Below, piece by piece: positions 29,209 through 37,932 of a stretch of DNA of 64,000 nucleotides. The translations under genes and the position numbers were made by a program. Position 1 is the stretch's first letter. Every line of letters begins with the position of its first letter. The notes below the pieces were generated by a model, which made no database searches, was not told the origin of the DNA, and saw nothing but the letters and a program-made list of their open reading frames with translations. This DNA comes from JADJOM01 sp046327715 (GTDB lineage: Bacteria > Gemmatimonadota > Gemmatimonadetes > Gemmatimonadales > GWC2-71-9): assembly GCA_046327715.1 (NCBI GenBank), contig JAXLXY010000003.1, positions 1-64,000 on the forward strand, in the 5' to 3' direction.

Positions 29209-30713
29209 TCATGCAGATCGATCCGACCAGGCCCGCGGGCCTGGCGCTCGCCCTCCTGCCCGAGGTCGTCCTCAGCGTGGCCGCCATGGCCGTGCTCCTG
29301 GTGGTCGCCTGGCGTCACGAGGGTCCGGCCGACAGCCGGCGCGCCGGCTGGCTCGCCCTGGGCAGCCTGCTGCTCGCGGCGGGCGCCCTCGCCTGGCTCG
29401 CCGCCAACTCCCCCGAGGAGCCGGGGCTGGGCAGCATGGTGGCACTCGACGGCTTCCGGTATGTCGGATCCGCCCTCGTGCTGCTGGTCTCGGCCGGGTC
29501 GGTGCTCGCCTCCCTCGGCTACCTCGAGCGCGAGCGGCTGGTCGCGCCCGAGTACTACGTCCTGCTGCTGCTCGCGGTCGTGGGCCTGCTGTTCATGGTC
29601 AACGCCCAGGACCTGATCGTGCTCTTCCTCGGCCTCGAGACGATGTCCGTGGCCGTCTACGTGCTGGCCGGCTACAACCGGGGCAGCCCGTTCTCGGCCG
29701 AGGCGGCGCTCAAGTACTTCCTGATCGGGGCCTTCGCCTCCGGGTTCCTGCTCTATGGCATCGCGCTCGTCTACGGCGCGGCGGGCACCACCAACGTCGT
29801 GCAGGTGGGGGCGCAGTTCGGACAGGGCAACCTGAGCCTGATGGGCAAGCTCGGCCTCGGCATGCTGGTGATCGGCTTCGGGTTCAAGGTGGCCGCGGTC
29901 CCGTTCCACACCTGGGCCCCGGACGTGTACGACGGGGCCCCGACCCCGGTCGCCGGCTTCATGGCCACCGCCGTGAAGACCGCCGCGTTCATCGCCCTGG
30001 CGCGGGTGCTCTACACCTCGTTCCAGGCGTCGCTCCTGGTCTGGCAGCCGATCCTCTTCGGCCTGGCCGTGGTCACGATGCTCCTCGGGAACCTCGTGGC
30101 CCTGGCCCAGAAGTCGATCAAGCGGATGCTGGCGTACAGCTCCGTGGCGCACGCCGGGTACCTGCTCGCCGCCCTGTGGCCCGGGAGTCCCCTCGGCATT
30201 TCGGCGCTGACATTCTACCTGCTCGGGTACGGGCTCACCTCGATCGCCGCCTTCGCGATCCTCGGGGCCCTCGGGCGGGACGGTGAGCGCGAGGTGACGC
30301 TGGCCGAGATCGGCGGGCTGGCCGAGACCCGCCCGTGGATGGCCTTCGCCCTCGCCGTGTGCATGCTGTCGCTCCTCGGCTTCCCCGGCACCATCGGGTT
30401 CATCGGGAAGTGGTACATCCTTTCCGCGATCGTGGCCACCAAGCACCCGTTGCTCGCCGTCCTGCTGGTGCTCACCAGCGTGGTGTCCGCCGGCTACTAC
30501 ATGCCGGTGATCATGGCCATGTACATGCGCCCGGCGCGGGCCCCGCTGGTCTACTTCGACCGCGGCCTCGCCGGCACGGCCCGCGTCGCGGTGGCGCTCG
30601 GGGTGATCGCCGTGCTGGCCTTCGGGATCTACCCGACGCCCGTGCTCCGCCTGGCGAATGCGGCGGCGGAGTCGCTGGCCGTCACGGCCGGGCAGATCGT
30701 GGCTGGCCGTTGA
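29205..30713 (+). CDS. nuoN: NADH-quinone oxidoreductase subunit N
   Basis: NuoN is the third antiporter-like subunit. The 502-residue protein shows DLIVLFLGLETMSVAVYVL, GFKVAAVPFHTWAPDVYDGAPTPV and KRMLAYSSVAHAGYLLA. The GTG start at 29205 overlaps the nuoM stop (GTGA); ATG 29211 is an alternative two codons later. Its stop overlaps the TTG start of the next gene, so the operon continues beyond complex I. Confidence 0.96.
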   Translation: MIMQIDPTRPAGLALALLPEVVLSVAAMAVLLVVAWRHEGPADSRRAGWLALGSLLLAAGALAWLAANSPEEPGLGSMVALDGFRYVGSALVLLVSAGSVLASLGYLERERLVAPEYYVLLLLAVVGLLFMVNAQDLIVLFLGLETMSVAVYVLAGYNRGSPFSAEAALKYFLIGAFASGFLLYGIALVYGAAGTTNVVQVGAQFGQGNLSLMGKLGLGMLVIGFGFKVAAVPFHTWAPDVYDGAPTPVAGFMATAVKTAAFIALARVLYTSFQASLLVWQPILFGLAVVTMLLGNLVALAQKSIKRMLAYSSVAHAGYLLAALWPGSPLGISALTFYLLGYGLTSIAAFAILGALGRDGEREVTLAEIGGLAETRPWMAFALAVCMLSLLGFPGTIGFIGKWYILSAIVATKHPLLAVLLVLTSVVSAGYYMPVIMAMYMRPARAPLVYFDRGLAGTARVAVALGVIAVLAFGIYPTPVLRLANAAAESLAVTAGQIVAGR

Positions 30714-32077
30714 ACGTCCCGCGGTCCGTCTTCCGGCAGTACGATGTCCGCGGGGTGGTCGGCGCCGAGCTGACGCCCGCCTTCGCGCGGGCCCTGGGGC
30801 AGGCCTACGCCACCCTGGGCTGGGAACGCCTCGGGCGCGCGCCGAGGCTGGCCGTCGGTCGCGACAACCGGCCCTCCGGCGAGGCGCTGGCGGCCGCCGT
30901 CCGGGAGGGCATCGCGGCCACCGGCGGCACCGCCGTCGACGTGGGCCAGCTGCCCACCCCCGCGCTCTACTTCGCGGTGCACGCCCTGGGAACCGACGGC
31001 GGGCTCCAGGTCACCGGCTCGCATAATCCCCCCGAGTTCAACGGCTTCAAGATGGTCCTCACCGGCGACTCGCTGCACGGCGAGGAGATCCTCCGGCTGC
31101 ACGAGATCATCAGCCTGGAGAGCTGGCAGGCGGGGTCCGGTGCCCAGACCGCCGACGGGTCGATCCTCGGCCGGTACCGGCAGGCCATCGTCGAGCACCA
31201 TCGCCTGGCCCGGCCCGTCCGCGTCGTGGTGGATTGCGGGAACGGCGTCGGCAGCCTCATCGCCGTGAGCACCCTCGAGGCGCTCGGCGCGGAGGTCATC
31301 CCGCTCTTCTGCGACTCCGACGGCACCTTCCCCAATCACCATCCCGATCCCACGGTCCTCGAGAACCTGCGCGATCTGCAGGCGGCGGTCCGGCGCACCG
31401 GCGCCGAGCTGGGCATCGCCTTCGACGGTGATGCCGACCGGATCGGCGCCGTCGACGAGACTGGCGGGGTGGTCTTCGGGGACCTCCTGCTCGTGCTCTT
31501 CGGCCGCGATGCCGTGCGCCGCTTCGGGCCCGGGGCGCCGGTGATCTTCGACGTGAAGTGCTCCGAGGTCCTGCCGCAGGCGCTCGCCGCCGCCGGGGCC
31601 CGGCCGGAGATGTGGAAGACCGGGCACTCGCTCATCAAGGCCCGCATGAAGGAGCTGCACGCCCCGCTGGCCGGCGAGATGAGCGGCCACATGTTCTTCG
31701 GCGGCGACTGGTACGGCTTCGACGACGCGCTCTTCGCGGCCGCCCGACTGCTCGAGATCGTCGCGGCCGGCCGCGGTGGCCTGGCGCCGTTGCTGGCCGA
31801 GCTCCCCGTCACCTTCGCCACGCCGGAGATCCGGGTGGACTGCGCCGACGAGGCCAAGTTCGACCTCGTGGCCCGGGCGGCCCGGCACTTCGCCGCCCGC
31901 TACCCGGTGAACACCATCGACGGGGTGCGGATGACCTTTCCCCGGGGCTGGGGGCTGGTCCGGGCCTCCAATACCCAGCCGATCCTGGTGCTCCGCTTCG
32001 AGGCCACGGACCAGGCGGCGCTCGACGCCTACCGCGCCGAGGTCGAGGGCTGGCTCGCCGCGGCCGCGGCCGGTTGA
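30710..32077 (+). CDS. Phosphomannomutase/phosphoglucomutase
   Basis: This alpha-D-phosphohexomutase interconverts hexose 1- and 6-phosphates for polysaccharide and LPS precursors. The 455-residue protein has the phosphoserine loop TGSHNP (Ser104), the Mg site DGDADR (239-244), the sugar-specificity loop GEMSGH (322-327) and the phosphate-binding RASNTQP near residue 425. GEMSGH is the form found in enzymes that use both mannose and glucose phosphates. The TTG start overlaps the nuoN stop as TTGA, so translation is probably coupled to complex I. A later internal start would lose the conserved RQYDVRG. Confidence 0.94.
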   Translation: MNVPRSVFRQYDVRGVVGAELTPAFARALGQAYATLGWERLGRAPRLAVGRDNRPSGEALAAAVREGIAATGGTAVDVGQLPTPALYFAVHALGTDGGLQVTGSHNPPEFNGFKMVLTGDSLHGEEILRLHEIISLESWQAGSGAQTADGSILGRYRQAIVEHHRLARPVRVVVDCGNGVGSLIAVSTLEALGAEVIPLFCDSDGTFPNHHPDPTVLENLRDLQAAVRRTGAELGIAFDGDADRIGAVDETGGVVFGDLLLVLFGRDAVRRFGPGAPVIFDVKCSEVLPQALAAAGARPEMWKTGHSLIKARMKELHAPLAGEMSGHMFFGGDWYGFDDALFAAARLLEIVAAGRGGLAPLLAELPVTFATPEIRVDCADEAKFDLVARAARHFAARYPVNTIDGVRMTFPRGWGLVRASNTQPILVLRFEATDQAALDAYRAEVEGWLAAAAAG

Positions 32078-32102
32078 CCCGGCGGCGGCGCACGCCGCCC
32101 GC

Positions 32103-32130
32103 TTGTCCGCCCCCTCCCGCCGGTTAGCTT
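32103..32130 (+). promoter_or_regulatory. Promoter directly before the UPF0182 gene
   Basis: TTGTCC at 32103-32108 and TAGCTT at 32125-32130 are 16 bp apart. The ATG at 32138 is only 7 nt after the -10, so a leaderless message is predicted. Confidence 0.45.
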
Positions 32131-32137
32131 CACGCTC

Positions 32138-34573
32138 ATGTCACCCCGCGCCCAGCGGCTGGCGGTCATCCTCCTGATCGTGGTCGCCCTGCTCTTCGCG
32201 GGGCGGTGGGCGGCTGTCCTCGTCACCGAACGGTGGTGGGCCGCCCAGCTCTCCCCGGCGGCCTCCGCGTTCGTCACCCGCTGGACCCTGATGTCCTCCG
32301 GTCTCGAGGCGGCAGGGGTCGCCGTGGCCTGCCTGTGGTTCGTGCTGCACCTCCTCCTCGTCTACAAGGCCATCGGCGCCGTCCGCGTCCGCAGCCGCCT
32401 CGGCAATCTCGAGATCTCCGAGGCGGTCAACCTCCGCGCCATCGGCGCCGTCGGGATCGCCTGCGGCCTGGTCCTGGGCTTCGTGGCCGGACGCGGGGCC
32501 GGGGGCTGGACCCCGACGCTCCTGGTGGGATGGAGCGGCCTGCACTACGGCGAGAGCGACCCGCTCATGGCCCGGGACATCGGCTTCTACCTCACCAGGC
32601 TCCCCGTCTGGCGGCAGCTGCACGGCTACATCGTGCTGCTGACCCTGCTCGCCCTGTTCGGGGTGACGACGCTGTACATCCTGATCCGCGCGATCACCTG
32701 GGCGGACCGCCGCCTGACCGTGAAGGCGCCGGCGCGGGTGCACCTCGGGGGCCTCGCCGTCCTGCTGGCGCTCGCGCTGGCCTGGGGCTACCTGCTCGAG
32801 CCGTACGAGCTCATCGGCGGCATCATCGGCACCGTGCACAGCGGCCTGTTCACGTTCCGGGCCGGGGCGGCGCTGGCCCTCGCGGGCATGGCCTGCGGCG
32901 CCGCCCTGGTCTCGCTCTGGTGGTCGATCCGCGGCAACCACCGCCTGCTCGCCGCCGTGTGGGCGGTGCTCGCCGCTGCCTCCCTGCTGGGGCACCACAT
33001 CATCCCGGCGTTCCTCGGGCCGGATCCCGATGCGGCCCTCGAGTCGGGGGTCCGGCGCCACCTGGACCAGCTGGCCTACGGCATGACCGCGCTGCGCGAC
33101 ACGACGCTCGCCACCGAAAGCGCCCCGCTCGGCCCGCTGCGGCCGGTGGCCGTGTGGCATGCCACCCTGGCCGCGGAGGCCACCGGCGCGGACTCCGGCC
33201 GGCTGGTCGCGGCCGACCGGGCGGTGGTCACCCTGGCCCAGCATCAGCGGCCGGCCTGGATCCTGGTCCGGGATCGCGCCGAGGCCGGGGCGGTGGTTTC
33301 CGTCCTGCTCGACGACCAGACCTCGCCGCTGGGCCACCCGATCCTGGTCCACGACTCGGACAGCCTGCGGACGCCGGGGGGCGCGCCCTCGCTGCTGCTG
33401 CCGCCGCGCGGGCTCTGGCCGCGGGGGCCCTCCAGTGTCGTGGACAGCGCGGAACCGGGCGTGCTGGTCGGCCAGGGCCTGCGGCGGCTGACGCTGGCGT
33501 GGGCCCTCCAGTCGGCCAGTCTCCTGGGCAGGGGGCCCGCCGGGGAGCGGGTCTTCTGGCATCTGGACCCGGTGGATCGCCTGGGGCGGCTGGCGCCGTT
33601 CGCCGTGTGGGGCACCCCGGTCCCCCGGCTGATCGGCGGGGACCTCGTCTGGCTGGTCGACGGATACCTCGCCTCGGACGCCTTTCCCGGCTCCAGTCGG
33701 GTGCGCTGGCGCGGCCGCTGGATCGGCTCGCTGGTGGCGGCGTTCGTCGCGGTGGTGAACGCGGAATCCGGGGCCACGGACCTCTACCTGCGGCATGGGT
33801 CAGGGGAGGTTGCCAAGGAGTGGCAGGCGCTCACCGACAGCCTGATCCGGCCCAGCTCGGCCCTCCCCCCCGAAGTGGTCCGGGCGCTGCCATACCCCGC
33901 GGAACTGCTCGAGGTCCAGCTTCGGGTGCTCGGGCAGCCGCATTGGGAACTGGGGGAGCCGATCGGGCGAGTGGAGGCCGTCGGGGTCAGCGGGCCGGCG
34001 GCGGAGGGCGTCTGGGAGACCGACACCAGCGGGGTGGCGATCGTGGTGCCCTTCGCGAGTGCGGGCGCGCGGGAGGTCGCTGGCATCGTCCAGGCCCACG
34101 TCGCCGACGGCTGGGAACACCTCGCACTGTTCCGGCTCGACACGCTCGTGTCCCTGCCCGACCCCACCTCGCTCGCGACACGCTGGGCCAAGTTCCCGAC
34201 CTTCCAGCAGCTCCGCGATTCCGTGGAGAAGGAGGGCTCGCGGCTCGAGGCGGGGCCGGTGCGCTACTGGCCGACGGCCGTGGGCCTGGGGGCGTACCAA
34301 CCGTGGTTTGCCCACCGCGAGGGGACGGAGCCGCTGCTCAAGTGGGTCAGCATCGCCGTGCCTGACCGGCGCGGGGCGGGCCACGACTTCGACGAGGCCT
34401 GGCAGAACCTGCTCGGGCTCTCGGCCCCCATCATCTCCGCCGGGGCCCGGGGCAGCCAGCTGCTTGAGGCGCGACGCCACCTGGACGCCGCCGAGGCGGC
34501 GCTGACCCGAGGCGACCTGGAGGGATTCGCCCGCGCGTGGGAGGCGCTGAAGCGCACGCTCCGATCGCCCTAA
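32138..34573 (+). CDS. UPF0182 family membrane protein
   Basis: This is a large membrane protein of unknown function. The 811-residue product has about seven N-terminal membrane segments (to about residue 300), with the family signature YGESDPLMARDIGFYLTRLPVWRQLHGY near residue 145. The rest is a large soluble part, probably outside the cytoplasmic membrane. Family members are often somewhat longer (900-1000 residues). The soluble part is Leu/Ala-rich and more diverged than the N-terminal half. It stands as a single gene with its own promoter. I cannot assign a role. Confidence 0.82.
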   Translation: MSPRAQRLAVILLIVVALLFAGRWAAVLVTERWWAAQLSPAASAFVTRWTLMSSGLEAAGVAVACLWFVLHLLLVYKAIGAVRVRSRLGNLEISEAVNLRAIGAVGIACGLVLGFVAGRGAGGWTPTLLVGWSGLHYGESDPLMARDIGFYLTRLPVWRQLHGYIVLLTLLALFGVTTLYILIRAITWADRRLTVKAPARVHLGGLAVLLALALAWGYLLEPYELIGGIIGTVHSGLFTFRAGAALALAGMACGAALVSLWWSIRGNHRLLAAVWAVLAAASLLGHHIIPAFLGPDPDAALESGVRRHLDQLAYGMTALRDTTLATESAPLGPLRPVAVWHATLAAEATGADSGRLVAADRAVVTLAQHQRPAWILVRDRAEAGAVVSVLLDDQTSPLGHPILVHDSDSLRTPGGAPSLLLPPRGLWPRGPSSVVDSAEPGVLVGQGLRRLTLAWALQSASLLGRGPAGERVFWHLDPVDRLGRLAPFAVWGTPVPRLIGGDLVWLVDGYLASDAFPGSSRVRWRGRWIGSLVAAFVAVVNAESGATDLYLRHGSGEVAKEWQALTDSLIRPSSALPPEVVRALPYPAELLEVQLRVLGQPHWELGEPIGRVEAVGVSGPAAEGVWETDTSGVAIVVPFASAGAREVAGIVQAHVADGWEHLALFRLDTLVSLPDPTSLATRWAKFPTFQQLRDSVEKEGSRLEAGPVRYWPTAVGLGAYQPWFAHREGTEPLLKWVSIAVPDRRGAGHDFDEAWQNLLGLSAPIISAGARGSQLLEARRHLDAAEAALTRGDLEGFARAWEALKRTLRSP

Positions 34574-34582
34574 GTGCCAATC

Positions 34583-34611
34583 TTGCTTTCGGTTAGCTCC
34601 CCCCTTACCTT
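34583..34611 (+). promoter_or_regulatory. Promoter for sucCD
   Basis: TTGCTT at 34583-34588 and TACCTT at 34606-34611 have a 17-bp spacer. An in-frame ATG (34622) lies 10 nt after the -10, but the conserved protein starts 60 nt further on at GTG 34682. Confidence 0.45.
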
Positions 34612-34681
34612 CCGCCCCGCCATGCACCCCCCGCCGCCAGTGCGCCGGGTGCGCCGTTCGTCTCCGCCGTCCGAGGACATC

Positions 34682-35821
34682 GTGAATCTCCATGAATACC
34701 AGGGGCGCGCCCTGTTCCGCGCCGCGGGCATCCCGATGCCCGACGGCGACGTCGCCTCGACGCCCAGCGAGGCCGAGGCGATCGCCCGGCGGGTCGGGGG
34801 TACCGTGGTCGTGAAAGCGCAGGTCCATGCGGGTGGGCGGGGGAAGGCGGGCGGGGTCAAGCTCGCGAAGAATGCGGCCGAGGCGGCGGAAGCCGCCGAG
34901 AAGATCCTGGGCATGGTCATCAAGGGGCTGGTGGTGCAGCGGGTCCTCGTGGTCCCGGCGGCGGACATCGCCAGCGAGGCCTACGTGGGCCTGATCATGG
35001 ACCGGGCCACGCAGCGCCCCGTCTTCATGGTGAGCCCGGCGGGTGGCATCGACATCGAGGAGGTCGCGGCCAAGACGCCGGAGAAGATCCGGCGGCTGGC
35101 GGTCGACCCGCGCTACGGGCTGCTGCCCCATCAGGCGCTGCAGCTGGCGCTCTTCCTGTACCCCGACATCACGAAGGCGCGCGCCGCCGCGCGCATCATG
35201 GAGCAGCTCTACGCGGTCTTCACCGGGAATGGCTGCTCCCTGGCAGAGATCAACCCGCTGGTCACCACGCCGGAGGGCCGGGTCGTGGCGCTGGATGCCA
35301 AGATCTCCATCGACGACAACGAGCTCGACCGCCGCCCCGACCTCGCCCTGCTGCGCGACGAGTCGGCCGAGGAGCCCAGCGAGGTCCAGGCCCGGCGCGC
35401 CAACCTGACCTTCATCAAGCTCGAGGGGAATGTCGGCTGCGTGGTCAACGGCGCGGGCCTGGCCATGGCCACGATGGACCTGGTCAAGTATTACGGCGGC
35501 GAGCCGGCGAACTTCCTGGACATCGGGGGCAGCTCGAATCCCGACAAGGTGGTCAACGCCCTCCGGATCATCACCAGCGACGTCAACGTCAAGGCGATCC
35601 TCTTCAACATCTTCGGCGGGATCACCCGCACCGACGATGTCGCCAACGGCATCAAGACGGCCCTGTCGCAGTTTCCCGTGAAGGTGCCGATCGTAGTGCG
35701 CCTGACCGGCACCAACGAGGCGGAGGCCGTGAAGATCCTGCAGGGCATCGGCATGACCGCGCTCTCCGACATGGACGAGGCGGTGCAGAAGGTCGTCGCG
35801 CTGGTCCGGGGGGCCGCATGA
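34682..35821 (+). CDS. sucC: Succinyl-CoA synthetase (ADP-forming) beta subunit
   Basis: SucC, with SucD, makes ATP or GTP from succinyl-CoA in the TCA cycle. The 379-residue protein begins (V)NLHEYQGRALF, the conserved family start, then has the ATP-grasp domain (VVVKAQVHAGGRGKAGGVKL) and the C-terminal CoA-ligase part with FLDIGGSSNPDKV and FNIFGGITRTDDVA. GTG 34682 has GAGG upstream and matches homologues. ATG 34622 would add 20 Pro/Arg-rich residues. It overlaps sucD in ATGA. Confidence 0.96.
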   Translation: MNLHEYQGRALFRAAGIPMPDGDVASTPSEAEAIARRVGGTVVVKAQVHAGGRGKAGGVKLAKNAAEAAEAAEKILGMVIKGLVVQRVLVVPAADIASEAYVGLIMDRATQRPVFMVSPAGGIDIEEVAAKTPEKIRRLAVDPRYGLLPHQALQLALFLYPDITKARAAARIMEQLYAVFTGNGCSLAEINPLVTTPEGRVVALDAKISIDDNELDRRPDLALLRDESAEEPSEVQARRANLTFIKLEGNVGCVVNGAGLAMATMDLVKYYGGEPANFLDIGGSSNPDKVVNALRIITSDVNVKAILFNIFGGITRTDDVANGIKTALSQFPVKVPIVVRLTGTNEAEAVKILQGIGMTALSDMDEAVQKVVALVRGAA

Positions 35822-36690
35822 GCATCTTCATCGATCAGGGCACCCGGCTGGTGGTGCAGGGGATCACCGGGCGCGACGGTTCCTTCCACACCCGGCAGAT
35901 GCTCGAGTACGGCACCCAGGTGGTGGCCGGAGTCACGCCGGGCAAGGGCGGGCAGCTGTTCGAGGGCAAGGTGCCGGTGTTCAACACGGTCGAGGAGGCC
36001 GTGGCGGCCACCGGGGCCAACACCTCCGTCATCTATGTGCCGCCCGCCGGCGCCGCCGGCGCCATCTTCGAGGCGGCCGACGCCGGGCTCGGGCTCATCG
36101 TCTGCATCACGGAGGGCGTCCCGGTCATGGACATGACCCGGGTCCTTCCCTACGTCCGGGAGCGCGGCGCCCGGCTCCTCGGGCCCAATTGCCCCGGGCT
36201 GATCACGCCGGGCGCCTCCAAGGTGGGCATCATCCCGGGGAACATCTGCCTCCCGGGCCGGGTGGGGCTCGTCTCCCGTTCCGGTACCCTCACCTACGAA
36301 GTGGTCAACCACCTCACCCGACACAAGATTGGGCAGAGCACCTGCGTCGGCATCGGCGGCGACCCGCTCAACGGCACCTCGTTCATCGACTGCCTGCGGG
36401 CCTTCCAGGACGACCCGGCCACCGACCTCATCGTCATGATGGGCGAGATCGGCGGCACCGATGAGCAGAACGCCGCCGCCTTCGTGCGGGAGCACGTGAC
36501 CAAGCCCGTGGTGGGGTTCATCGCCGGCCAGACGGCGCCGCCGGGGCGGCGCATGGGGCATGCGGGGGCCATCATTTCCGGCTCCTCCGGCACCGCGGCC
36601 GAGAAGATCGCGGCCTTCGAGGCCGCGAAGATCGCGGTCATGCGCCGGCCGGTGGACGTGGTGGACCTGGTGAAGGCGCGGCTCAAGTAG
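35818..36690 (+). CDS. sucD: Succinyl-CoA synthetase alpha subunit
   Basis: SucD carries the phosphohistidine intermediate and the CoA site. The 290-residue protein has VQGITGRDGSFHT (CoA-binding), the active-site loop GPNCPGLITP and the phosphorylated His248 in RMGHAGAIISG. It overlaps sucC by 4 nt. A 9-bp hairpin follows before ndk. Confidence 0.97.
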   Translation: MSIFIDQGTRLVVQGITGRDGSFHTRQMLEYGTQVVAGVTPGKGGQLFEGKVPVFNTVEEAVAATGANTSVIYVPPAGAAGAIFEAADAGLGLIVCITEGVPVMDMTRVLPYVRERGARLLGPNCPGLITPGASKVGIIPGNICLPGRVGLVSRSGTLTYEVVNHLTRHKIGQSTCVGIGGDPLNGTSFIDCLRAFQDDPATDLIVMMGEIGGTDEQNAAAFVREHVTKPVVGFIAGQTAPPGRRMGHAGAIISGSSGTAAEKIAAFEAAKIAVMRRPVDVVDLVKARLK

Positions 36691-36693
36691 ACC

Positions 36694-36716
36694 CCGTGCC
36701 CCCCGCCGGGGCACGG
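36694..36716 (+). terminator. Hairpin between sucD and ndk
   Basis: A perfect 9-bp stem (36694-36702 with 36708-36716) has a CCGCC loop. No U-tract follows, and ndk starts 32 nt later, so it could be an attenuator or an mRNA-stabilising hairpin. Confidence 0.45.
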
Positions 36717-36748
36717 CACCCATCAACCTGAATCACGGACGACACGAC

Positions 36749-37180
36749 GTGGCCAAGATCCTCACGCTGGGCATGCTCAAGCCCGACGCGATCGCCAGCG
36801 GCAAGGCGGGGCAGATCATCGCCCACATCCAGAAGGAAGGCTTCACCATCCGGGCGGCCCGGCTGACCCGGCTCTCGGAGGCCCAGGCGGCCAAGTTCTA
36901 CGAGGTCCACAAGGACCGGCCGTTCTACAAGGACCTGGTCTGGTTCATGACCTCCGGCCCGGTCCTGCCCATGGCCCTGGAGCGGGAGGACGCCGTGGCG
37001 CACTTCCGCCGGATCCTGGGGGCCACCGATCCCGCCGAGGCGGAGGCCGGGACGATCCGGAAGCTGTATGCGGAGTCGAAGGGCAAGAACGCGGTGCACG
37101 GTTCCGACAGTCCGGAGAACGGGATGCGGGAAGTGGCCTTCTTCTTCACCGAGAGCGAGATCGCCGGGCTCTGGGGCTGA
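36749..37180 (+). CDS. ndk: Nucleoside diphosphate kinase
   Basis: Ndk balances nucleoside triphosphate pools through a phosphohistidine. The 143-residue protein has LGMLKPDAI at the N-terminus and His117 in NAVHGSDSPENG. It starts with GTG at 36749. It lies just behind succinyl-CoA synthetase, with which Ndk can exchange phosphate in some bacteria; that link here is inference. Confidence 0.96.
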   Translation: MAKILTLGMLKPDAIASGKAGQIIAHIQKEGFTIRAARLTRLSEAQAAKFYEVHKDRPFYKDLVWFMTSGPVLPMALEREDAVAHFRRILGATDPAEAEAGTIRKLYAESKGKNAVHGSDSPENGMREVAFFFTESEIAGLWG

Positions 37181-37186
37181 ACCGGC

Positions 37187-37210
37187 TGGTTGGGGCGGGA
37201 TTCGAACCCG
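37187..37210 (-). other. tRNA T-arm/acceptor-like remnant
   Basis: On the minus strand the sequence CGGGTTCGAATCCCG is a perfect match to the B-box/T-loop of tRNA genes and is followed by CCCCAACCA, like an acceptor end. A matching 5' acceptor (GGTTGGG), a D-arm and a normal anticodon loop could not be found in the next 80 nt. It is therefore at most a 3' tRNA fragment, perhaps the scar of an integration event, or chance. Confidence 0.3.
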
Positions 37211-37236
37211 ATTTCCTCCCCCGGAAGCCGGTGATC

Positions 37237-37265
37237 TTGACCCAAGTCGTTGTCCCGGTTAGGTT
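37237..37265 (+). promoter_or_regulatory. Promoter of the DUF177-rpmF-fab operon
   Basis: TTGACC at 37237-37242 and TAGGTT at 37260-37265 have an ideal 17-bp spacer. The ATG at 37274 is 8 nt after the -10, so transcription is expected to start at or next to the start codon (leaderless). Confidence 0.6.
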
Positions 37266-37273
37266 TTGGGGCT

Positions 37274-37738
37274 ATGCTTCTGGTGGACGTTCGGCAATTG
37301 CACGAGGGCCCGGTCAGCACCGAGGGCCAGCTCGCCGCGGATGATCCATTGTTCGCGGACCTCGGGCTCGACCTCGCCGGGCCGGTGCAGATCTCCGGCA
37401 GCCTGGCCGAGACGGGGACCGAGGAGTACTTCTGGCGGGCCCATGTCGCCGGGCGGCTCCGCGGGGCCTGCCGGCGCTGCCTGGCCGAAGTAGAGTATCC
37501 CCTCGAGCAGGATATCGAGGTGCTGTTCAGCGCCGACCCGGACGCCGCCGATGACCCGGCTGTCTACCCGGTGGAGGCGCCTGTGATCCGGATCGACGTC
37601 CGGCCGGCGGTGCGAGAGGAAGTGGCCCTGGCGGCCTCGGCCTTCCCGCTCTGCCGCGAGGACTGCGCCGGCCTCTGTCCCCGCTGCGGGACGGATCTCA
37701 ACACCGGGCCGTGCGGCTGCGCGGCCCCTTCTCGCTGA
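37274..37738 (+). CDS. DUF177 (YceD) family protein
   Basis: DUF177 proteins are encoded in front of rpmF in most bacteria and have been linked to 23S rRNA or ribosome biogenesis. The 154-residue product has Cys66-x2-Cys69 (CRRC) and a C-terminal cysteine cluster (Cys127, 131, 135, 138, 147, 149) in LCREDCAGLCPRCGTDLNTG, likely a zinc site. It heads the rpmF-plsX-fab cluster. The frame is open a little upstream, but ATG 37274 fits the promoter. Confidence 0.88.
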   Translation: MLLVDVRQLHEGPVSTEGQLAADDPLFADLGLDLAGPVQISGSLAETGTEEYFWRAHVAGRLRGACRRCLAEVEYPLEQDIEVLFSADPDAADDPAVYPVEAPVIRIDVRPAVREEVALAASAFPLCREDCAGLCPRCGTDLNTGPCGCAAPSR

Positions 37739-37747
37739 GGCTTCACG

Positions 37748-37930
37748 ATGGCTGTCCCGAAGCGCAAACTTTCCAAGTCCCGCAAGCGGCTCCGGCGGGG
37801 GCATCACAAGGCCGCCTCCATGGCCACCCAGCCGTGTCCGCGCTGCACCTCCCCAAAGCTGTCGCACCGGGTCTGCCCGACCTGCGGCTACTACCGGGGC
37901 AAGAAGATGATTGAGGTCGAGGACGCCTGA
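37748..37930 (+). CDS. rpmF: 50S ribosomal protein L32
   Basis: L32 is a small protein of the large ribosomal subunit. The 60-residue product starts MAVPKRKLSKSRKR, as in the family, and holds a zinc ribbon with Cys30-x2-Cys33 and Cys43-x2-Cys46. It lies 9 nt after the DUF177 gene, and plsX starts 2 nt after it. Confidence 0.97.
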   Translation: MAVPKRKLSKSRKRLRRGHHKAASMATQPCPRCTSPKLSHRVCPTCGYYRGKKMIEVEDA

Positions 37931-37932
37931 CG

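Noticed and set aside
37187..37270. A complete tRNA gene on the minus strand
   Set aside because: The T-arm is good, but there is no 5' acceptor strand pairing with CCCAACC, no D-arm and no valid anticodon loop, so only a fragment can be claimed.
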